A DNA stretch of 64,000 nt, taken from Hydractinia symbiolongicarpus. Lineage: Eukaryota; Cnidaria; Hydrozoa; Anthoathecata; Hydractiniidae. Each line of letters opens with the position of its first letter. Within the stretch, counting starts at the first letter, position 1. This document shows, piece by piece, positions 51,746 through 64,000 of the stretch. The stretch is taken from positions 1,674,001-1,738,000 of the forward strand of contig NC_079881.1 in NCBI RefSeq assembly GCF_029227915.1. Reading direction: 5' to 3'. The notes under the pieces were generated by a model. That model was not told the DNA's origin. It did not search any database and saw nothing but the letters and a program-made list of their open reading frames with translations. The translations under genes and the position numbers were made by a program.

Positions 51746-54700
51746 TTGTAGTTTTCAGAAATGTTTTCATTTTTGATGAGACGCTTAGTGAAAGTGGTTT
51801 AATCGCCGGCAAACGAAATTCCGCGGTTTCCCGTAAATCCCGGACTTGGCCTGTATAGTCGAATGTATACAAAGAAAGTACCCTGTGAGTAAACTCATTT
51901 CCAAAATGATTTTTTAAATTATCTTTTCACCACTAAAACGCATGAGACTTGTAGTTTTCAAAAATGTTTTCATTTTTGATGAGACGCTGAATAAAAGGAG
52001 TTTAATCGCCGGCAAACGAAAACCCGCCATTTCCCGTAAACCCCGGACTCGGCCCGTATAGTCAAAAGTATACAAAGAAAGTACCCAGGGAGTAAACTCA
52101 TTTCCCGAACGATTTTTTAAATTATTATTTCACCACTAAAACCCATGAGACTTGTAGTTTTTAAAAATGTTTTCATTTTTGACGAGACGCTGAATAAAAG
52201 AAGTTTAATCGCCGGCAAACGAAAACCTGCGATTTCCCGTAAACCCCGGACTCGGCCCGTATAGTCAAAAGTATACAAAGAAGGTACCCAGGGAGTAAAC
52301 TCATTTCCCGAACGATTTTTTAAATTATCTTTTCACCACTAAAACGCATGAGACTTGTAGTTTTCAGAAATGTTTTCATTTTTGATGAGACGCCTAATGA
52401 AAGTGGTTTAATCGCCGGCAAAAGAAAACCCGCGATTTCCATTAAATCCCGGGCTTGGCCTTTATAGTCAAATGTATACAAAGAAAGTACCCTGTAAGTA
52501 AACTCATTTCCAAAACGATTTTTTAAATTATTTTTTCACCACTAAAGCACATGAGACTTGTAGTTTTCAGAAATGTTTTCATTTTTGATGAGACGCCTAA
52601 TGAAAGTGGTTTAATCGCCGGCAAAAGAAAACTCGCGATTTCCCGTACATCCCGGGCTTGGCACCTATAGTCGAATGTATACAAAGAAAGTACCCTGTGA
52701 GTAAACTCTTTTCTAAAACGATTTTTTAAATTATCTTTTCACCACTAAAACGCATGAGACTTGCAGTTTTCAAAAATGTTTTCATTTTTGATGAGACGCT
52801 GAATAAAAGAAGTTTAATCCCCGGCAAACGAAAGCCCGCCATTTCCCGTACATCCCGGGCTTGGCACCTATAGTCGAATGTATACAAAGAAAGTACCCTG
52901 TGAGTAAACTCATTTCCAAAACGATTTTTTAAATTATCTTTTCACCACTAAAACGCATGAGACTTGTAGTTTTCTGAAATGTTTTCATTTTTGATGAGAC
53001 GCTTAATGAAAGTGGTTTAATCGCCGGCAAACGAAATTCCGCGGTTTCCCGTAAATCCCGGACTTGGCCTGTATAGTCGAATGTATACAAAGAAAGTACC
53101 CTGTGAGTAAACTCATTTCCAAAATGATTTTTTAAATTATCTTTTCACCACTAAAACGCATGAGACTTGTAGTTTTCAAAAATGTTTTCATTTTTGATGA
53201 GACGCTGAATAAAAGGAGTTTAATCGCCGGCAAACGAAAACCCGCCATTTCCCGTAAACCCCGGACTCGGCCCGTATAGTCAAAAGTATACAAACAAAGT
53301 ACCCAGGGAGTAAACTCATTTCCCGAACGATTTTTTAAATTATTATTTCACCACTAAAACCCATGAGACTTGTAGTTTTCAAAAATGTTTTCATTTTTGA
53401 TGAGACGTTGAATAAAAGAAGTTTAATCGCCGGCAAACGAAAACCCGCCATTTCCCGTAAACCCCGGACTCGGCCCGTATAGTCAAAAGTATACAAAGAA
53501 AGTACCCAGGGAGTAAACTCATTACCCGAACGATTTTTTAAATTATTTTTTCACCACTAAAGCACATGAGACTTGTAGTTCTTAAAAATGTTTTCATTTT
53601 TGATGAGACGCTGAATAAAAGAAGTTTAATCGCCGGCAAACGAAAACCCGCGATTTCCCGTAAATCCCGGACTCGGCCCGTATAGTCAAAAGTATACAAA
53701 GAAAGTACCCTGGGAGTAAACTCATTTCCCAAACGATTTTTTAAATTATTATTTAACCAGTAAAGCCCATAAGACTTGTAGTTTTCAAAAATATTTTCAT
53801 TTTTGATGAGACGCTGAATAAAAGAAGTTTAATCGCCAGCAAACGAAAACTTGCAATTTCCCGTAAATCCCGGATTCGGCCCGTATAGTCAAAAGTATAC
53901 AAAGAAGGTACCCAGGGAGTAAACTCATTTTCCAAACGATTTTTTAAATTATTTTTTCACCACTAAAACGCATGAGACTTGTAGTTTTCAGAAATGTTTT
54001 CATTTTTGATGAGACGCCTAATGAAAGTGGTTTAATCGCCGACAAAAGAAAACCCGCGATTTCCATTAAATCCCGGGCTTGGCCTTTATAGTCGAATGTA
54101 TACAAAGAAAGTACCCTGTGAGTAAACTCATTTCCAAAACGATTTTTTAAATTATCTTTTCACCACTAAAACGCATGAGACTTGCAGTTTTCAAAAATGT
54201 TTTCATTTTTGATGAGACGCTGAATAAAAGAAGTTTAATCCCCGGCAAACGAAAGCCCGCCATTTCCCGTAAACCCCGGACTCGGCCCGTATAATCAAAA
54301 GTATACAAAGAAAGTACCCTGTGAGTAAACTCATTTCCAAAACGATTTTTTAAATTATCTTTTCACCACTAAAACGCATGAGACTTGCAGTTTTCAAAAA
54401 TGTTTTCATTTTTGATGAGACGCTGAATAAAAGAAGTTTAATCCCCGGCAAACGAAAGCCCGCCATTTCCCGTAAACCCCGGACTCGGCCCGTATAATCA
54501 AAAGTATACAAAGAAAGTACCCAGGGAGTAAACTCATTTCCCGAACGATTTTTTAAATTATTTTTTCACCACTAAAACGCATGAGACTTGTAGTTTACAA
54601 AAATGTTTTCATTTTTGATGAGACGCTGAATAAAAGAAGTTTAATCGCCGGCAAACGAAAACACACGACTTCCCGTAAATCCCCGACTCGGCCCGTATAG

Positions 54701-57243
54701 TCAAAAAAATACAAAGAAAGTACCCAGGGAGTAAACTCATTTCCCGAACGATTTTTTAAATTATTTTTTCACCACTAAAACGCATGAGACTTGTAGTTTT
54801 CAGAAATGTGTTCATTTTTGATGAGACGCTTAGTGAAAGTGGTTTAATCGCCGGCAAACAAAAACCCGCGATATCCCGTAAATCCCGGACTTGGCCGGTA
54901 TAGTCAAAAGTATACAAAAAAATACCCAGGGAGTACACTCATTTCCTAAACGATTTTTTACATTATTATTTCACCACTAAAACGCATGAGACTTGTCGTT
55001 TTAAAAAATGTTTTCATTTTTGATGAGACGCTGAATAAAAGAAGTTTAATCGCCGTCAAACAAAAAACCGCGATTTCCCGTAAATCCCGGACTCGGCCCG
55101 TATAGTCAAAAGTATACAAAGAAAGTACCCTGGGAGTAAACTCATTTCCCGAACGATTTTTTAAATTATTATTTAACCACTAAAACGCGTGAGACTTGTA
55201 GTTTTCAGAAATGTTTTCATTTTTGATGAGACGCTTTATAAAAGTGGTTTAATCGCCGGCAAACGAAAACTCGCGATTTCCCGTACATCCCGGGTTTGTC
55301 CCGTATAGTCGAATGTATACAAAGAAAGTACCCTGTGAGTAAACTCATTTCCAAAACGATTTTTTAAATTATCTTTTCACCACTAAAACGCATGAGACTT
55401 GCAGTTTTCAAAAATGTTTTCATTTTTGATGAGACGCTGAATAAAAGAAGTTTAATCGCCGGCAAACGAAAACCCGTCATTTCCCGTAAACCCCGGACTC
55501 GGCCCGTATAGTCAAAAGTATACAAAGAAAGTACCAAGGGAGTAAACTCATTTCCCGAACGATTTTTTAAATTATTTTTTCACCACTAAAACGCATGAGA
55601 CTTGTAGTTTACAAAAATGTTTTCATTTTTGATGAGACGCTGAATAAAAGAAGTTTAATCGCCGGCAAACGAAAACCCGCGACTTCCCGTGAATCCCCGA
55701 ACCGGCCCGTATAGTCAAAAGTATACAAAGAAAGTACCCAGGGAGTAAACTCATTTCCCGAACGATTTTTTAAATTATTTTTTCACCACTAAAGCACATG
55801 AGACTTGTAGTTTTCAGAAATGTTTTCATTTTTGATGAGACGCCTAATGAAAGTGGTTTAATCGCCGGCAAAAGAAAACTCGCGATTTCCCGTACATCCC
55901 GGGCTTGGCACCTATAGTCGAATGTATACAAAGAAAGTACCCTGTGAGTAAACTCATTTCCAAAACGATTTTTTAAATTATCTTTTCACCACTAAAACGC
56001 ATGAGACTTGCAGTTTTCAAAAATGTTTTCATTTTTGATGAGACGCTAAATAAAAGAAGTTTATTCGCCGGCAAACGAAAGCCCGCCATTTCCCGTAAAC
56101 CCCGGACTCGGCCCGTATAATCAAAAGTATACAAAGAAAGTACCCAGGGAGTAAACTCATTTCCCGAACGATTTTTTAAATTATTTTTTCACCACTAAAA
56201 CGCATGAGACTTGTAGTTTTCAAAAATGTGTTCATTTTTGATGAGACGCTTAATGAAAGTGGTTTAATCGTCGGCAAACGAAAACTCGCGATTTCCCGTA
56301 CATCCCGGGCTTGTCCCGTATAGTCGAATGTATACAAAGAAAGTACCCTGTGAGTAAACTCATTTCCAAAACGATTTTTAAAATTATCTTTTCACCACTA
56401 AAACGCATGAGACTTGCAGTTTTCAAAAATGTTTTCATTTTTGATGAGACGCTGAATAAAAGAAGTTTAATCGCCGGCAAACGAAAACTCGCGATTTCCC
56501 GTACATCCCGGGCTTGGCACCTATAGTCGAATGTATACAAAGAAAGTACCCTGTGAGTAAACTCATTTCCAAAACGATTTTTTAAATTATCTTTTCACCA
56601 CTAAAACGCATGAGACTTGCAGTTTTCAAAAATGTTTTCATTTTTGATGAGACGCTAAATAAAAGAAGTTTATTCGCCGGCAAACGAAAGCCCGCCATTT
56701 CCCGTAAACCCCGGACTCGGCCCGTATAATCAAAAGTATACAAAGAAAGTACCCAGGGAGTAAACTCATTTCCCGAACGATTTTTTAAATTATTTTTTCA
56801 CCACTAAAACGCATGAGACTTGTAGTTTTAAGAAATGTGTTCATTTTTGATGAGACGCTTTGTGAAAGTGGTTTAATCGCCGGCAAACGAAAACCCGCGA
56901 TTTCCCGTAAATCCCGGACTCGGCCGGTATAGTCAAAAGTATACAAAAAAAGTACCCAGGGAGTAAACTCATTTCCCAAACGATTTTTTACATTATTATT
57001 TCACCACTAAAGCCCATGAGACTTGTAGTTTTAAAAAATGTTTTCATTTTTGATGAGACGCTAATTAACAGAAGTTTAATCGCCGGCAAACAAAAAACCC
57101 GCCATTTCCCGTAAACCCCGGACTCGGCCCGTATAGTCAAAAGTATACAAAGAAAGTACCCTGTGAGTAAAATCATTTCCCGAACGATTTTTTAAATTAT
57201 TTTTTCACCACTAAAGCACATGAGACTTGTAGTTTTTAAAAAT

Positions 57244-57262
57244 GTTTTCATTTAAACGAAAA
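57244..57262 (-). repeat. Deletion junction of about 37 bp in a monomer, copy 1
   Basis: TGTTTTCATTT runs straight into AAACGAAAACTCG, omitting about 37-38 bp from TTGATGAGACGC through TTTAATCGCCGGC. The right arm of the dyad and the GCCGGC site are lost. The shortened monomer accounts for the 1993-bp rather than 2030-bp period. Confidence 0.85.
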
Positions 57263-59236
57263 CTCGCGATTTCCCGTACATCCCGGGCTTGTCCCGTGTA
57301 GTCGAATGTATACAAAGAAAGTACCCTGTGAGTAAACTCATTTCCAAAACGATTTTTTAAATTATCTTTTCACCACTAAAACGCATGAGACTTGCAGTTT
57401 TCAAAAATGTTTTCATTTTTGATGAGACGCTGAATAAAAGAAGTTTAATCGCCGGCAAACGAAAACCCGTCATTTCCCGTAAACCCCGGGCTCGGCCCGT
57501 ATAGTCAAAAGTATACAAAGAAAGTACCCAGGGAGTAAACTCATTTCCCGAACGATTTTTTAAATTATTTTTTCACCACTAAAACGCATGAGACTTGTAG
57601 TTTACAAAAATGTTTTCATTTTTGATGAGACGCTGAATAAAAGAAGTTTAATAGCCGGCAAACGAAAACCTGCGACTTCCCGTAAATCCCCGAACCGGCC
57701 CGTATAGTCAAAAGTATACAAAGAAAGTACCCAGGGAGTAAACTCATTTCCCGAACGATTTTTTAAATTAATTTTTCACCACTAAAGCACATGAGACTTG
57801 TAGTTTTCAGAAATGTTTTCATTTTTGATGAGACGCCTAATGAAAGTGGTTTAATCGCCGGCAAAAGAAAACTCGCGATTTCCCGTACATCCCGGGCTTG
57901 GCACCTATAGTCGAATGTATACAAAGAAAGTACCCTGTGAGTAAACTCATTTCCAAAACGATTTTTTAAATTATCTTTTCACCACTAAAACGCATGAGAC
58001 TTGCAGTTTTCAAAAATGTTTTCATTTTTGATGAGACGCTAAATAAAAGAAGTTTATTCGCCGGCAAACGAAAGCCCGCCATTTCCCGTAAACCCCGGAC
58101 TCGGCCCGTATAATCAAAAGTATACAAAGAAAGTACCCAGGGAGTAAACTCATTTCCCGAACGATTTTTTAAATTATTTTTTCACCACTAAAACGCATGA
58201 GACTTGTAGTTTTCAAAAATGTGTTCATTTTTGATGAGACGCTTAATGAAAGTGGTTTAATCGTCGGCAAACGAAAACTCGCGATTTCCCGTACATCCCG
58301 GGCTTGTCCCGTATAGTCGAATGTATACAAAGAAAGTACCCTGTGAGTAAACTCATTTCCAAAACGATTTTTAAAATTATCTTTTCACCACTAAAACGCA
58401 TGAGACTTGCAGTTTTCAAAAATGTTTTCATTTTTGATGAGACGCTGAATAAAAGAAGTTTAATCGCCGGCAAACGAAAACTCGCGATTTCCCGTACATC
58501 CCGGGCTTGGCACCTATAGTCGAATGTATACAAAGAAAGTACCCTGTGAGTAAACTCATTTCCAAAACGATTTTTTAAATTATCTTTTCACCACTAAAAC
58601 GCATGAGACTTGCAGTTTTCAAAAATGTTTTCATTTTTGATGAGACGCTAAATAAAAGAAGTTTATTCGCCGGCAAACGAAAGCCCGCCATTTCCCGTAA
58701 ACCCCGGACTCGGCCCGTATAATCAAAAGTATACAAAGAAAGTACCCAGGGAGTAAACTCATTTCCCGAACGATTTTTTAAATTATTTTTTCACCACTAA
58801 AACGCATGAGACTTGTAGTTTTAAGAAATGTGTTCATTTTTGATGAGACGCTTTGTGAAAGTGGTTTAATCGCCGGCAAACGAAAACCCGCGATTTCCCG
58901 TAAATCCCGGACTCGGCCGGTATAGTCAAAAGTATACAAAAAAAGTACCCAGGGAGTAAACTCATTTCCCAAACGATTTTTTACATTATTATTTCACCAC
59001 TAAAGCCCATGAGACTTGTAGTTTTAAAAAATGTTTTCATTTTTGATGAGACGCTAATTAACAGAAGTTTAATCGCCGGCAAACAAAAAACCCGCCATTT
59101 CCCGTAAACCCCGGACTCGGCCCGTATAGTCAAAAGTATACAAAGAAAGTACCCTGTGAGTAAAATCATTTCCCGAACGATTTTTTAAATTATTTTTTCA
59201 CCACTAAAGCACATGAGACTTGTAGTTTTTAAAAAT

Positions 59237-59255
59237 GTTTTCATTTAAACGAAAA
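59237..59255 (-). repeat. Deletion junction of about 37 bp in a monomer, copy 2
   Basis: The identical CATTT/AAACG junction, 1993 bp to the right of the first, is carried in the second decamer copy. It is absent from the homologous position near 55.25 kb, so the deletion arose before the last duplication but after that older copy separated. Confidence 0.85.
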
Positions 59256-60820
59256 CTCGCGATTTCCCGTACATCCCGGGCTTGTCCCGTGTAGTCGAAT
59301 GTATACAAAGAAAGTACCCTGTGAGTAAACTCATTTCCAAAACGATTTTTTAAATTATCTTTTCACCACTAAAACGCATGAGACTTGCAGTTTTCAAAAA
59401 TGTTTTCATTTTTGATGAGACGCTGAATAAAAGAAGTTTAATCGCCGGCAAACGAAAACCCGTCATTTCCCGTAAACCCCGGGCTCGGCCCGTATAGTCA
59501 AAAGTATACAAAGAAAGTACCCAGGGAGTAAACTCATTTCCCGAACGATTTTTTAAATTATTTTTTCACCACTAAAACGCATGAGACTTGTAGTTTACAA
59601 AAATGTTTTCATTTTTGATGAGACGCTGAATAAAAGAAGTTTAATAGCCGGCAAACGAAAACCTGCGACTTCCCGTAAATCCCCGAACCGGCCCGTATAG
59701 TCAAAAGTATACAAAGAAAGTACCCAGGGAGTAAACTCATTTCCCGAACGATTTTTTAAATTAATTTTTCACCACTAAAGCACATGAGACTTGTAGTTTT
59801 CAGAAATGTTTTCATTTTTGATGAGACGCCTAATGAAAGTGGTTTAATCGCCGGCAAAAGAAAACTCGCGATTTCCCGTACATCCCGGGCTTGGCACCTA
59901 TAGGCGAATGTATACAAAGAAAGTACCCTGTGAGTAAACTCATTTCCAAAACGATTTTTTAAATTATCTTTTCACCACTAAAACGCATGAGACTTGCAGT
60001 TTTCAAAAATGTTTTCATTTTTTATGAGACGCTAAATAAAAGAACTTTATTCGCCGGCAAGCGAAAGCCCGCCATTTGCCGTAAACCCCGGACTCGGCCC
60101 GTATAATCAAAAGTATACAAAGAAAGTACCCAGGGAGTAAACTCATTTCCCGAACGATTTTTTAAATTATTTTTTCACCACTAAAACGCATGAGACTTGT
60201 AGTTTACAAAAATGTTTTCATTTTTGATGAGACCCTGAATAAAAGAAGTTTAATCGCCGGCAATCGCAAACCCGCGACTTCCCGTAAATCCCCGACTCGG
60301 CCCGTATACTCAAAAGTATACAAAGAAAGTACCCAGGGAGTAAACTCATTTCCCGAACGATTTTTTAAATTATTTTTTCACCACTAAAACGCATGAGACT
60401 TGTAGTTTTCAGAAATGTTTTCATTTTTGATGAGACTCTTAGTGAAAGTGGTTTAATCGCCGGCAAACGAAAACCCGCGATTTCCCGTAAATCCCGTTCT
60501 CGGCCCGCATAGTCAAAAGTATACAAAGAAAGTACCCAGGGAGTAAACTCATTTCCCAAACGATTTTTTACATTATTATTTCATCACTAAAACGCATGAG
60601 ACTTGTAGTTTTCAGAAATGATTTCATTTTTGATGAGACGCTTAGTGAAAGTGGTTTAATCGCCGGCAAACGAAAACCCGCGATTTCCCGTAAATCCCGG
60701 ACTCGGCCCGTATAGTCAAAAGTATACAAAGAAAGTACCCAGGGAGTAAACTCATTTCCCAAACGATTTTTTACATTATTATTTCACCACTAAAGCCCAT
60801 GAGACTTGTAGTTTTAAAAA

Positions 60821-60938
60821 ATGTTTTCATTTTTGATGAGACGCTGAATAAAAGAAGTTTAATCGCCGGCAAACGAAAAGCCGCCATTTCCCGTAAACCC
60901 CGGACTCGGCCCGTATAATCAAAAGTATACAAAAAAAA
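60821..60938 (-). repeat. 118-bp deleted monomer
   Basis: ATGTTTTCATTTTTGATG at 60821 recurs at 60939, only 118 bp later. GTATACAAA is joined to AAAAATGTTTTC, a loss of about 85 bp between two A-rich runs. The lost part includes the GTACCC, GAGTAAACTC and TTTAAATTA segments. This is a single occurrence. Confidence 0.85.
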
Positions 60939-61322
60939 ATGTTTTCATTTTTGATGAGACGCTGAAGAAAAGAAGTTTAATAGCCGGCAAACGAAAACCC
61001 GCGACTTCCCGTAAATCCCCGAACCGGCCCGTATAGTCAAAAGTATACAAAGAAAGTACCCTGGGAGTAAACTCATTTCCCGAACGATTTTTTAAATTAA
61101 TTTTTCACCACTAAAGCACATGAGACTTGTAGTTTTCAGAAATGTTTTTATTTTTGATGAGACGCCTAATGAAAGTGGTTTAATCGCCGGCAAAAGAAAA
61201 CTCGCGATTTCCCGTACATCCCGGGCTTGGCACCTATAGTCGAATGTATACAAAGAAAGTACCCTGTGAGTAAACTCATTTCCAAAACGATTTTTTAAAT
61301 TATCTTTTCACCACTAAAACGC

Positions 61323-61926
61323 ATGAGACTTGTAGTTTTCAGAAATGTTTTCATTTTTGATGAGACCCTGAATAAAAGAAGTTTAATCGCCGGCAAACGC
61401 AAACCCGCGACTTCCCGTAAATCCCCGACTCGGCCCGTATACTCAAAAGTATACAAAGAAAGTACCCAGGGAGTAAACTCATTTCCCGAACGATTTTTTA
61501 AATTATTTTTTCACCACTAAAACGCATGAGACTTGTAGTTTTCAGAAATGTTTTCATTTTTTATGAGACGCTAAATAAAAGAAGTTTATTAGCCGGCAAG
61601 CGAAAGCCCGCCATTTCCGGTAAACCCCGGACTCGGCCCGTATAATCAAAAGTATACAAAGAAAGTACCCAGGGAGTAAACTCATTTCCCGAACGATTTT
61701 TTAAATTATTTTTTCACCACTAAAACGCATGAGACTTGTAGTTTACAAAAATGTTTTCATTTTTGATGAGACCCTGAATAAAAGAAGTTTAATCGCCGGC
61801 AAACGCAAACCCGCGACTTCCCGTAAATCCCCGACTCGGCCCGTATACTCAAAAGTATACAAAGAAAGTACCCAGGGAGTAAACTCATTTCCCGAACGAT
61901 TTTTTAAATTATTTTTTCACCACTAA
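61323..61926 (-). repeat. 406-bp dimer repeat
   Basis: The GAGACCCTGAATAAAAG and CGCAAACCCGCGACTTCC variants in the monomers beginning at 61323 and 61729 are 406 bp apart. A similar monomer at 60190 and a degenerate one near 63193 (CCCTGAAAAAGAGG, about 2 bp shorter) share the CCCTGAA marker. Confidence 0.75.
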
Positions 61927-61929
61927 AAC

Positions 61930-63120
61930 GCATGAGACTTGTAGTTTTCAGAAATGTTTTCATTTTTGATGAGACGCTTAATGAAAGTGGTTTAATCGCC
62001 GGCAAACGAAAACCCGCGATTTCCCGTAAATCCCGGACTCGGCCCGTATAGTCAAAAGTATACAAAGAAAGTACCCAGGGAGTAAACTCATTTCCGAAAC
62101 GATTTTTTACATTATTATTTCATCACTAAAACGCATGAGACTTGTAGTTTTCAGAAATGATTTCATTTTTGATGAGACGCTTAGTGAAAGTGGTTTAATC
62201 GCCGGCAAACAAAAACCCGCGATTTCCCGTAAATCCCGGACTCGGCCCGTATAGTCAAAAGTATACAAAGAAAGTACCCAGGGAGCAAACTCATTTCCCA
62301 AACGATTTTTTACATTATTATTTCACCACTAAAGCCCATGAGACTTGTAGTTTTAAAAAATGTTTTCATTTTTGATGAGACGCTGAATAAAAGAAGTTTA
62401 ATCGCCGGCAAACGAAAAGCCGCCATTTCCCGTAAACCCCGGACTCGGCCCGTATAATCAAAAGTATACAAAAAAAGTACCCAGGGAGTAAACTCATTTC
62501 CCGAACGATTTTTTAAATTATTTTTTCACCACTAAAACGCATGAGACTTGTAGTTTTCAGAAATGTTTTCATTTTTGATGAGACGCTTAATGAAAGTGGT
62601 TTAATCGCCGGCAAACGAAAACCCGCGATTTCCCGTAAATCCCGGACTCGGCCCGTATAGTCAAAAGTATACAAAGAAAGTACCCAGGGAGTAAACTCAT
62701 TTCCGAAACGATTTTTTACATTATTATTTCATCACTAAAACGCATGAGACTTGTAGTTTTCAGAAATGATTTCATTTTTGATGAGACGCTTAGTGAAAGT
62801 GGTTTAATCGCCGGCAAACAAAAACCCGCCATTTCCCGTAAATCCCGGACTCGGCCCGTATAGTCAAAAGTATACAAAGAAAGTACCCAGGGAGCAAACT
62901 CATTTCCCAAACGATTTTTTACATTATTATTTCACCACTAAAGCCCATGAGACTTGTAGTTTTAAAAAATGTTTTCATTTTTGATGAGACGCTGAATAAA
63001 AGAAGTTTAATCGCCGGCAAACGAAAAGCCGCCATTTCCCGTAAACCCCGGACTCGGCCCGTATAATCAAAAGTATACAAAAAAAGTACCCAGGGAGTAA
63101 ACTCATTTCCCGAACGATTT
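61930..63120 (-). repeat. 609-bp trimer repeat, two tandem copies
   Basis: CTCATTTCCGAAACG near 62090 recurs near 62699, and equivalent monomers begin at 62107 and 62716, an offset of 609 bp. Shared private variants are GGCAAACAAAAACCCGC, GGGAGCAAACTC and CGAAAAGCCGCC. The main difference noticed is CGCGATTTCC versus CGCCATTTCC. Confidence 0.85.
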
Positions 63121-64000
63121 TTTAAATTATTTTTTCACCACTAAAACGCATGAGACTTGTAGTTTACAAAAATGTTTTCATTTTTGATGAGACCCTGAAA
63201 AAGAGGTTTAATCGCCGGCAAACGCAAACCCGCGACTTCCCATAAATCCCCGACTCGGCCCGTATACTCAAAAGTATACAAAGAAAGTACCCAGGGAGTA
63301 AACTCATTTCCCGAACGATTTTTTAAATTATTTTTTCACCACTAAAACGCATGAGACTTGCAGTTTTCAAAAATGTTTTCATTTTTTATGAGACGCTAAA
63401 TAAAAGAAGTTTATTCGCCGGCAAGCGAAAGCCCGCCATTTCCCGTAAACCCCGGACTCGGCCCGTATACTCAAAAGTATACAAAGAAAGTACCCAGGGA
63501 GTAAACTCATTTCCCGAACGATTTTTTAAATTATTTTTTCACCACTAAAACGCATGAGACTTGTAGTTTTTAGAAATGTTTTCATTTTTGATGAGACGCT
63601 TAGTGAAAGTGGTTTAATCGCCGGCAAACGAAAACCCGCGATTTCCCGTAAATCCCGGACTCGGCCCGTATAGTCAAAAGTATACAAAGAAAGTACCCAT
63701 GGAGTAAACTCATTTCCCAAACGATTTTTTACATTATTATTTCATCACTAAAACGCATGAGACTTGTAGTTTTCAGAAATGATTTCATTTTTGATGAGAC
63801 GCTTAGTGAAAGTGGTTTAATCGCCGGCAAACGAAAACCCGCGATTTCCCGTAAATCCCGGACTCGGCCCGTATAGTCAAAAGTATACAAAGAAAGTACC
63901 CAGGGAGTAAACTCATTTCCCAAACGATCTTTTACATTATTATTTCACCACTAAAGCCCATGAGACTTGTAGTTTTAAAAAATGTTTTCATTTTTGATGA

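Larger units (their letters stand above)
49148..54170 (-). repeat. 2513-bp higher-order repeat, two tandem copies
   Basis: Two copies offset by 2513 bp (twelve monomers plus one 77-bp unit). TCTTGTAG junctions at 49231 and 51744 match, as do the CTGAAATG variants at 50461 and 52974. Shared private variants include GACGAGACGCTG, TTCCGCGGTTTCCCG and ACAAACAAAGTACC. Phase of the boundaries is arbitrary, and the order changes after about 50.8 and 53.3 kb. Confidence 0.83.
55701..59686 (-). repeat. 1993-bp decamer repeat, two full copies
   Basis: ACCGGCCCG occurs at 55701, 57694 and 59687, an exact 1993-bp period (ten monomers minus about 37 bp). ACCCGTCATTTCC, GCTAATTAACAG and GTTTATTCGCCGG variants repeat at the same offset. 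Similarity also extends leftward to about 55.26 kb and rightward to about 60.0 kb. In the parts I compared the two copies differ at very few bases (for example ATTATTTTTTC versus ATTAATTTTTC), which suggests recent duplication. Confidence 0.87.
15448..64000 (-). repeat. 203-bp satellite array, reverse orientation
   Basis: The same satellite in reverse complement, running from the telomere-type tract to the right edge of the window, where it is cut off. The first bases, ACGAAAACCCGCG, enter the monomer at the GGCAAACGAAAACC position. The 203-bp spacing is seen repeatedly, for example between neighbouring equivalent positions 18595/18798, 50822/51025, 56785/56988, 60365/60568 and 63526/63729. 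The array is a mosaic of higher-order repeats with several internally deleted monomers, listed separately. Stretches outside those blocks hold only ordinary monomers. I see no gene, RNA gene or mobile element across the 48.5 kb. Confidence 0.97.

Noticed and set aside
57241-59260. Possible transposon insertion scars at abrupt junctions
   Set aside because: The junctions are simple deletions joining two parts of the monomer. No foreign sequence, terminal inverted repeats or target-site duplications are visible.
1-64000. Regular direct repeats as a CRISPR array
   Set aside because: The units are contiguous 203-bp satellites without unique spacers, with no cas genes, and with eukaryotic-type telomere units at the switch point.

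Overview
This window is satellite DNA from end to end. A monomer of about 203 bp is repeated in tandem roughly 315 times. I find no credible protein gene, RNA gene, transposon or CRISPR array. The period was read directly from the recurrence of the GGAAA-TGGCGGG / GGAAA-TCGCGGG landmark at positions 1, 204, 407, 610, 813 and 1016. The open reading frames that can be drawn are read-throughs of single monomers (about 64 codons) or of two monomers where the recurring stop has mutated.

Layout: positions 1-15429 carry the monomer in one orientation (called forward here). At 15430-15447 there are three exact CCCTAA units. From 15448 to the end of the window the same satellite runs in the opposite orientation. 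The inversion point therefore coincides exactly with a short telomere-type tract. Both arrays have the same polarity relative to the junction. That geometry is expected if two chromosome ends carrying the same subtelomeric satellite had been joined, with telomere sequence surviving from only one of them. An assembly join is the main alternative.

Within each array the monomers form higher-order repeats (HORs). Two half-types alternate in many places, giving an underlying 406-bp dimer. One half has ACATTCGAC, CCAAGCCCGGG and CCACTTTCATTA. The other has ACTTTTGAC, CCGAGTCCGGG and CTTTTATTCAGCG. Longer periods are layered on top. In the left array they are about 1216, 1827, 405 and 1013 bp, and three consecutive 202-bp monomers lie next to the inversion. 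In the right array they are 2234, 1219, 813, 405, 1827, 812, 609, 2513, 1993 and a second 609 bp. Internally deleted monomers act as markers of shared descent: a 100-101-bp form found nine times in 1-7.7 kb, a 77-bp form found three times in the right array, a form lacking about 37 bp found twice, and single examples of other deletions.

Organism: a eukaryote. The tract has exact 6-bp spacing, which fits a TTAGGG-type telomere (vertebrates, many other animals, many fungi, Asparagales plants) better than the common plant 7-mer TTTAGGG, but three units are too few to decide. I do not recognise the satellite family and make no species call. The likely location is subtelomeric or otherwise heterochromatic, inferred from the telomere motif and the array structure.
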